A program made the translations under genes and the position numbers. A model generated the notes under the pieces. It searched no databases and had not been told where the DNA came from. It was given only the letters and a program-made list of their open reading frames with translations. A stretch of 64,000 nt of DNA from Acholoe squamosa (taxonomy: Eukaryota > Annelida > Polychaeta > Phyllodocida > Polynoidae): NCBI GenBank assembly GCA_949317995.1, contig OX439038.1:71310659-71374658 (forward strand). Reading direction: 5' to 3'. Of the stretch, positions 57,627 to 64,000 are shown piece by piece. The stretch's first letter is position 1. Each line of letters opens with the position of its first letter.

Positions 57627-60500
57627 ATGCAGAGTCAAACAAAGAAATCAATCAATACTGCAGGCGTGAAAACAATGGATTTAGCCAGACAGCATTGTCA
57701 GACACCCATTTGCCCCACGTGTGGCTCTCCAGGCCATAGAGACTCGACAAATCAGCTCCATAACAAAAAGACATTGCACTTTTGTTTACATTGTAAGGAA
57801 TGCTTTACTACTGTGCCAAATACCAAATCAAACAATTGTCAGATGACAGGCTTCAATTCAGTAAAAATCAAAAAGGTTGATAAATTGAAAGAAGTAAGTT
57901 ATCAGTGCATTGTATGTAACAAGTTGTTTGGCAGCCTGTCAGATAGAAATGCTCATATGGGTCAGCATGTGGGTGTCAACACACACATGTGTACCAAGTG
58001 TGGCTTTGTGTCCAATTACAAGTCTGTCATAGATGCTCACATTGTAACTCACACAAAGGAATATTCCCACAAGTGCCCTGTGTGCTGTAAGAGGTTTGCT
58101 ACCTCTACAGATATGGATCAACACCTAAAAATGCACCTGGGAGACTCTCTGCATAGATGTCAACAATGTAGCTTTGCATCCTCTGAAGTACAGGCACAGA
58201 TAATGACAGTCTCTATTGTGCAATTTGAGGCAGACAACCATGCTGGAATGATAACCCAGAACATTAGCATCAGCATTACAAATTCATATCCTTCTGAACA
58301 TAAACAGCAAGTCTCCTTACTAGGAAGTCATGAAGACAAGGGCTCACATCTTGACGGGCTGGTTAAATTAGAAGATGACACCAGAAGTGACCATATTAAA
58401 CACGAACCAGGGACATCCCCTTTAGTTGGGGGAGAAAGTAGTGAAGTTCACATTGTGCGTTCCATGAGTAACCAGCCTAAAAAGGCAGCATTACAGACAC
58501 TTCCCCTGCCTGACAAAGATCACATACTGGTTAATAAAGGTGTTGCTATTCAGTCAAATGTTGCTAAGATCTTAGTGAGGGGTACAGAAAATAAACCACT
58601 AATAACTATAGATGCAGCTACTAGCTCACAAGGCAAGGGAATAGTCCACAATGCATCTATCCATGTTCCAGACCATGCAACTGTTTCTGCCCTACACAAA
58701 CCTACCAAAAAAATATTCATACCACAAGGAAGTGCAGACATGCTAATGTCCCCAAGATCTCACAAATGTTCTGTATGTAACAAGAGTTTTGCTTGTATGC
58801 AAAAGTTGCAAGCACATATAAAATTGCATGCTCGTGGCATCATTTATAAGTGTCCTAGGTGTGGGGAAAAGTTCAATTGTTCAAGCAACTTTAAAATGCA
58901 CATGGCATCTCACACAAGTAAAGCACAAAAGGGTGTTGAGACAGATGAGAACTGTGAGGAAGACAGAAACCATGAGCCAGACAAGAATTGCAAGGAAGAT
59001 GAGAACTATAGAGCAGACAACACCCGTGAGACATTAGAAAAGCAGGAGGAAGGCAAAGATCATACGACAGCTGATATACATGAGATGGACAACTACCAGC
59101 AGCCAGAAAACAACCATCAGGCTGACAAAAGCCAAGAGGCAATTAAGCACCATGAGGCATGCAAAATCCGTGAAATACACCAAAACCATGATGCAGAGAA
59201 GCTTCACATAGAACTGTACAAGTGTCCAGTTTGCAGGCTTACATTTGAGCAGAAAGGATGCCTTATTAAACACTTGGAGAATCATTGCGAAGTGTACATA
59301 TGTCCTGTTTGCAGTGCTAAATTTAAAAAGAGAGGATGGCTCAAAAATCACATGGAGATTCATAATGCATGCATGTTGTGTGAAAGCTATTTTTCATCAC
59401 CAGAGGAACTCAATAAGCACATCCTGACCCATACTGTTCGAAATGAGGTTAAATGTACGATATGCTTGAAGTGGTTCTCAGATTTACCAGAACATATGGA
59501 AACTCATCATATCAGCGATTCTACAGAGATAACCACATCACCCAGCAAGGCGATAGTCCATGTCCTGGAGGAATCCAGCCAGAATGAAGTGTGCAACAGT
59601 GAAAGCACTGATGCAGGGAAACCCCACATGTGTTCAGTGTGTGGGAAGGAATTTGGAAAAAAGGTGTATCTGCTGTTTCACAAACAGCTCCATGAACCAG
59701 AAAATGCCCATGTTTGCTCATTATGTGGGTGTGCATCAATAGATAGAGCACATTTGAAAAAACATATGAAAAGACATGCTCTAGATAAGCAGCACCAATG
59801 TTCTGATTGTAAGAAAACATTTACAACAAATTTTGGATTAACCTCTCACATCAAGATAAAGCATGCAAATGGAGACATGTCGATGCAATGTGCTATATGT
59901 TGGAAAAAATGTAGTCATTTTGAAGCTTTGAGGCAACACATGAAATATAGTCACTCAGAAAAGAAATATACATGCTTGCAATGTAATCGAAGTTTCACTT
60001 ACAAATGTAACCTAAAGTACCATATGCAGATGCATCAAGGTAAAGGTAAACATGACTACCGGCATAAATGTTCTGTTTGTAGTAAATCTTTCAGAAGTGC
60101 AGCTGCCCTAAGGATTCATGAGATGGTGCACACTGGGGAAAAGCCCTTTATGTGTTCTGTGTGTGGCAAACAGTTTAGAACAAGATTCATATTCAAAGAA
60201 CATATGTTGACACACACAGGGGAAAAGCCTCACATGTGTGCCATCTGTGGTAAGTGTTTTGCCTCAGGACAAAGATTGAAAGAGCATACAAAATATCACA
60301 CTCTCAAAAAAACTCATGAGTGTCCTGAATGTGGGAAAAAGTTTTACACTACAGGAAACTTGAAAGTGCACATCAGATGTCACACAGATGAGAGACCATA
60401 CTTGTGTAATGAATGTGGTCGGTCATTCAGATCAAAGAGGGGTTTCCAAAGACACAACCATGTTCTTAAACAACGTGGTCGAAAAAAAAAAGAAAACTGA
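57627..60500 (+). CDS. C2H2 zinc-finger protein, 957 aa
   Basis: Probably a nuclear DNA-binding protein. The ATG at 57627 is the first in frame; eleven further upstream codons are open but lack an ATG. Residues 29-60 have CPTC...H and CLHC motifs like a degenerate zinc-binding module. Fingers start at about 93 (CIVCNK, CTKCGF, CPVCCK), with two more at about 375-430. Then comes a charged linker of 15 hexapeptides (residues 438-527), then about fourteen fingers to near 945 with TGEKP linkers in the last group. About 18-19 fingers are canonical, and a few (CQQCSF, CTICLK) are degenerate. The frame ends RKKKEN at a TGA just after an A10 run. The next frame continues with a roughly 50-residue tail that is conserved in the paralogue, so the natural C-terminus may be longer. 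The coding region is a single exon. No effector domain was recognised. Confidence 0.9.
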   Translation: MQSQTKKSINTAGVKTMDLARQHCQTPICPTCGSPGHRDSTNQLHNKKTLHFCLHCKECFTTVPNTKSNNCQMTGFNSVKIKKVDKLKEVSYQCIVCNKLFGSLSDRNAHMGQHVGVNTHMCTKCGFVSNYKSVIDAHIVTHTKEYSHKCPVCCKRFATSTDMDQHLKMHLGDSLHRCQQCSFASSEVQAQIMTVSIVQFEADNHAGMITQNISISITNSYPSEHKQQVSLLGSHEDKGSHLDGLVKLEDDTRSDHIKHEPGTSPLVGGESSEVHIVRSMSNQPKKAALQTLPLPDKDHILVNKGVAIQSNVAKILVRGTENKPLITIDAATSSQGKGIVHNASIHVPDHATVSALHKPTKKIFIPQGSADMLMSPRSHKCSVCNKSFACMQKLQAHIKLHARGIIYKCPRCGEKFNCSSNFKMHMASHTSKAQKGVETDENCEEDRNHEPDKNCKEDENYRADNTRETLEKQEEGKDHTTADIHEMDNYQQPENNHQADKSQEAIKHHEACKIREIHQNHDAEKLHIELYKCPVCRLTFEQKGCLIKHLENHCEVYICPVCSAKFKKRGWLKNHMEIHNACMLCESYFSSPEELNKHILTHTVRNEVKCTICLKWFSDLPEHMETHHISDSTEITTSPSKAIVHVLEESSQNEVCNSESTDAGKPHMCSVCGKEFGKKVYLLFHKQLHEPENAHVCSLCGCASIDRAHLKKHMKRHALDKQHQCSDCKKTFTTNFGLTSHIKIKHANGDMSMQCAICWKKCSHFEALRQHMKYSHSEKKYTCLQCNRSFTYKCNLKYHMQMHQGKGKHDYRHKCSVCSKSFRSAAALRIHEMVHTGEKPFMCSVCGKQFRTRFIFKEHMLTHTGEKPHMCAICGKCFASGQRLKEHTKYHTLKKTHECPECGKKFYTTGNLKVHIRCHTDERPYLCNECGRSFRSKRGFQRHNHVLKQRGRKKKEN
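58938..59207 (+). repeat. Hexapeptide-coding 18-bp minisatellite, 15 units
   Basis: It reads ETDENC, EEDRNH, EPDKNC, KEDENY, RADNTR and so on to DAEKLH, in frame and exactly 270 nt. Units are degenerate but keep Asp/Asn and Lys/Glu positions. The paralogue has 12 units. Confidence 0.8.
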
Positions 60501-60651
60501 ATATGAAGAGCTGACTGAGCCAGTAGCAGAGCAACCTGGGTTAGCAGTTCCGCATGGGGTGTCCTCATATAATGAGCCTTTTATACCATTGTATGTGGGT
60601 GGTAACCCTGAATCCTATGCATTTACTGTTGAAGTGGTATCAAATACTTAA
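60482..60651 (+). other. Out-of-frame conserved C-terminal tail
   Basis: After the A10 tract (60482-60491) the +1 frame reads KKTEYEELTEPVAEQPG... and PFIPLYVGGNPE...VVSNT, then a stop at 60649-60651. The same tail is in frame in the paralogue (to 32566). One A fewer in the tract would join it to the main frame. Confidence 0.8.
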
Positions 60652-60949
60652 CCTTTTGAATCACATATATCTCTCCACACCTTTTGTTATCACAAAGCAT
60701 GGTGTCTTTGTGTGTGACCCAAAGTTATCATAGAGTGAAGGATATGGAGCTCAACTTTAGCAAGTGCATCTCCTTATATGCCCACATGTATGGGGTTAGG
60801 TAGGATAACCTGCGACGTAAACTTGTATCAAAATGAACCCTTTTAGTAGATCATTTAAGAAAAACAATTTCATCAAATAGTCAATACCCTTAAGGAAAAC
60901 ATTTTCTACATAACTTAGTACTGATTTATTACACTCTGTACACTACTAA

Positions 60950-61247
60950 GGCTAAAAAAAAAATAAATGATTTGTTTCAGCAGAGATCTTTATGTCTCTG
61001 GTTTCAGGTAAAATGCTGAAAAAGAATTAGGTAGGATAGGTCGATTCTTTTTATGTTGTAAAACATTGGTACAGTGACTCAACGATTCGGGGTGTATTTT
61101 TGGAACAAGGTGCGGTGACTCAGGGATGATAGAAAATAGCTGAAATATATATTTATTTTTTTTAGAACTTAAGAAAAAAATTCTAGGGTCAGCCCTGTTT
61201 AGCTAGGTAGGGTCGGGTTACCTGAAACAAACAATTATTTTTTAGCC
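60950..61247. mobile_element. MITE with TAA target duplication, 298 bp
   Basis: The ends GGCTAAAAAAAAAATAAATG and CAAACAATTATTTTTTAGCC are flanked by TAA. The paralogous site near 32870-32890 is empty. Confidence 0.85.
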
Positions 61248-63015
61248 TAAGTTGATTCACTATGAAAGCTTATAGAATAATGTACCAACGAAGTGCTGGC
61301 GTATTACTCAACAGCACTTCATTGACCAGTTATGTGTCATGAAGATAAATGGAATTGCTTTCATACTAGGTAGAGACCTAGGAAATTGTATATAAAGGTA
61401 TTGACTAGATTTGTGCCTATCCACTGGTAAACCTGTTCATGATTCTCAAACAGATAATACATGTTTTATATTGGGGTGTCCAATAATGGAGTACAAAGTC
61501 CAAGTGTAACTTGTATGACTTCCACAAAGTTAGGGTGTGGTTTATACACAAGCTGCAGCTTATGGGCCAGAAATAAGGATGTATATGGTAATCTCCCGCA
61601 TATAAGGCACACCCTGAGTTGAGGAGAAACCTACAAGGCTCACCTAGGGCCTGAATTTTGAAGGATTAGTACTGTTCCATAGTAAAAGAACCCCGCCTAT
61701 ATGATGCACCCTGAGGTTTGGCTTATTCTATGAGGCAAAGGAGGCCTCTGATTCACGTATAAGATGTGCCTTATATGCGGGAGGGTAGGATAATTAACTT
61801 GGAAAGTTTACTTTTCCAAGTTTTCAGAGACAGGTGGGGGCATGGTGAAAATTAAGAATTCAAAGTGGCCTCTTTTGTGGTGGGACTGTCACTTTACCCT
61901 CAAATAACATCAAAATGATAAGATATGAGAGAAAATGAAACATGTCATGAGGTACTGTACATATTCACGATCATAGAGGTGTAATTGTTACCTGTTATCT
62001 GGTCCTTATCTTTCTGATATGAAGGTTTTAAAAAAGTACCGTAGTTCATCTGAAAATGGTGCAAGTCGCTGTGTGCACTCAATGCGTTTCTATGGAGGTG
62101 TCAGCTTAGGGTGTCAGCTCTGGTCTGCTCGGGTGTCATATACATGGTTGATTTTTAAAAAGACATCATATATTGCATGTTATTTTGCCTTCTATGGTTA
62201 TATTGGACATTTCTCTATGTTTCTTGTTTAAAAACATAACAATAAAATCATTCTAGTGGCATAATTGTCAATGAAACAATTTGTGTTTGTTTCCGAATGT
62301 TTTCGCCAAAAACCGTCTGAGTGGTTAAACTTTTACGACATTGCAAGTGCGTGTCACTTTGATACAAACATGGCGGATGTTAAAGAAATCATAATTATAT
62401 ATTATAGTTTAAGAAGAAGAAGATGGATCCATGGAAAAACAAGCCTAATAACAATGATTTGAGAAAATTTGTTATAGATAGGACGACATACCTAGCCTTC
62501 TTTGTTTGGTATATTTCTTAATATTAACAACTACTACAGCTCTATATAATTGTTGGTAAGTGTTCCGCATTGCTGTCACTGTAGTGCCAAAATGGCCAGA
62601 CGTGTACTTTCCAAGTTACTTGCGAGTTCAATTGCTTCAACACTCGTTATTATTATCTCAACTCAATGACATAATTTAACCTAAGCAAGATTACACAATG
62701 TAATTACAGAGAGATCATTCTGTTAGCAGCTCCAGATTTGGTTTAATGTTAGGTTTTCAAAATTTTTGTCGTTCACCTAAAGAGGCTACTAGTAGAAAAC
62801 TTTTGATGGTTTGATATTAGGAGAAATGACCCTCAAGTATCCTATTATTGAATGCGTTTACAGAAAATATACTACATGTGACAGTGTAAGATGACCCAGC
62901 TGGGTCCAGGACCCAGCTCATTTTTATGTCTGAGGGCAGTATGATGCCAGGATTTGTATAATTTTGTGGTGTTATCGTAGGATGATTTGTCAAAGGTATG
63001 AAGGAATAATGACTA
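61248..63015. other. 3' flank; one MITE, no gene
   Basis: A CCGTAATCTCCC-type MITE spans about 61586-61790 (GGTAATCTCCCGCATATAAG to CTTATATGCGGGAGGGTAGG). The remaining open frames are short and lack domains. Confidence 0.5.
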
Positions 63016-63238
63016 CCGTAGATCCTCGCGTATGAGATGCGGATTTTACACCAAATTTACATAAGCTACGTCCTATAGGATTCACCCCAACTCAGGGTGC
63101 GTCCTATACATGAGGATTTAACACTAAAGAACAGTGTTAAAATGACCAAAATTTGACAGTAGGTGAATCATTTTGGCCATAGCCTAGTTCTGGGTGCGTC
63201 CTATATGCGAGGGGCATCTCATACACAAGGATTTATGG
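63016..63238. mobile_element. TA-flanked MITE, 223 bp
   Basis: The ends CCGTAGATCCTCGCGTATGA and TCATACACAAGGATTTATGG are inverted repeats flanked by TA. The paralogous locus near 36860 (GAGTAGAGATGATATG) lacks the insert. Confidence 0.85.
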
Positions 63239-63385
63239 TAGAGGTAATTTTTAGTTCAGGATCTCAAAAGAATTGAAAAGCAGCAATTCTGAAGTCCACT
63301 AATAGTCTGTCAGAATCCCTAGCCCTGTCTATATTGTGTACATATTTCTTGGAAGTAGGACTGTAGAGTAATAGTATTAGGATAT

Positions 63386-64000
63386 TACGAGTCAATGTTT
63401 GGTTTAGATTACAACCGTTTCCATGGTAACGAGCTTGAACATTGAAAACTTTGACCTTGTTCTTCGGATCAGGGGTGGGAGATAAGTTCTTTAACGTCTT
63501 TGAATAAAAATAAAAAAGAATTTTTGCCTTTTTCTGTTGTCATTGTGTCCAACCAAGGGAGTTTAGCCATCCATGCTATTTTTTTATATATTCTTGCTAT
63601 TTCGAAGCGAAAATATCTTGCGTTTTCAAGTTTAATGAAATATTGTAAACAGCAGCTGCCTGTGGGAACAGGGTGAAGGGTATCAAACGACCGACTTTTC
63701 TCATATTTCTCCTTTTACAATATACTAAACTGGAATAGGTGGATTAACCCTTAGTCATAGTTATTTCCACTCCAATCAATTATTTAAGGTAGTTATCGAT
63801 CAAGAACAAACGGAGAAGTCGATCGAAAAATCACCATTCGCGAGTAAGGCCCTGTTCTTGAATTTTGGCAAGTTAAAAACCTTGATAATCGGGATATACA
63901 GGGTGGATTTGGTCTATTTTCAAAAATTGGCGAAGAAATAAAAAATTTTACGTTTTTACGACATCTCTATGTATACAAATGGTTGACGGCACTTTTACGA
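63386..64000. other. No gene seen
   Basis: AT-rich sequence with no domain-bearing frame or clear repeat boundary. Confidence 0.4.

Larger units (their letters stand above)
57060..63385 (+). repeat. Segmental duplication, intact copy
   Basis: Direct-orientation partner of about 29325-37010, covering the upstream exon, coding region, 3' flank to about 61330, and 62690-63385. MITEs at 60950-61247 and 63016-63238 are absent from the other copy at matching positions. Confidence 0.85.

Noticed and set aside
1..64000. tRNA, rRNA or prokaryotic operon features
   Set aside because: No cloverleaf with A and B boxes, no rRNA words and no ribosome-binding-site-spaced gene runs were recognised.

Overview
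The window looks like nuclear DNA from an animal, most likely a marine invertebrate. It is AT-rich, has very low gene density, contains long intronless C2H2 zinc-finger reading frames, and is packed with short inverted-repeat transposons, SINE-like retroposons, a Penelope-like retroelement and satellite arrays. There is no prokaryotic gene organisation, tRNA, rRNA or CRISPR. The (ACTC)n and (AATC)n SINE tails recall mollusc or other lophotrochozoan repeats, but I cannot name the species.

Genes. Only two long, apparently intact genes are visible: a zinc-finger gene on the minus strand (6472-8676) and a longer one on the plus strand (57627-60500). Each has broken relatives. Two tandem pseudogenes (796-2630 and 2635-4552) share with the minus-strand gene an unusual CxCC...HEQ motif. 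A third pseudogene (29941-32566) is the decayed partner of the 57.6-kb gene, and both lie in a direct segmental duplication (about 29.3-37.0 kb and 57.1-63.4 kb). The genes are probably nuclear DNA-binding proteins; no targets can be inferred.

Mobile elements explain much of the damage. SINEs with 12-14 bp target duplications cut zinc-finger codons at 907 and 31775, and removing them on paper restores the finger frame. A retroposon-like insert at 2988-3316 carries a hammerhead-ribozyme-like core. The Penelope-like element (43.4-47.1 kb, minus strand) has catalytic RT aspartates and a GIY-YIG-like region, is followed by a second hammerhead-like core, and is itself interrupted by a piggyBac-like MITE, a 1.76-kb CAG/CTG-ended element, a SINE and possibly another MITE.

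Layout: 0.8-4.6 kb ZnF pseudogenes; 6.5-8.7 kb ZnF gene; 9.4-14.2 kb retroposon, simple repeats and MITEs; 14.8-18.1 kb satellite of about 62 bp with an inverted 124-bp dimeric derivative; 18.4-28.8 kb dense MITEs; 29.3-37.0 kb duplicated ZnF pseudogene block holding a Mutator-like foldback element (34811-36456); 38.95-42.28 kb satellite of about 134 bp with a higher-order repeat; 43-47.5 kb nested Penelope-like element; 47.5-57 kb MITEs and a large inverted repeat; 57.1-63.4 kb duplicated block with the intact ZnF gene. All domain and repeat calls were made by eye; no database search was run.
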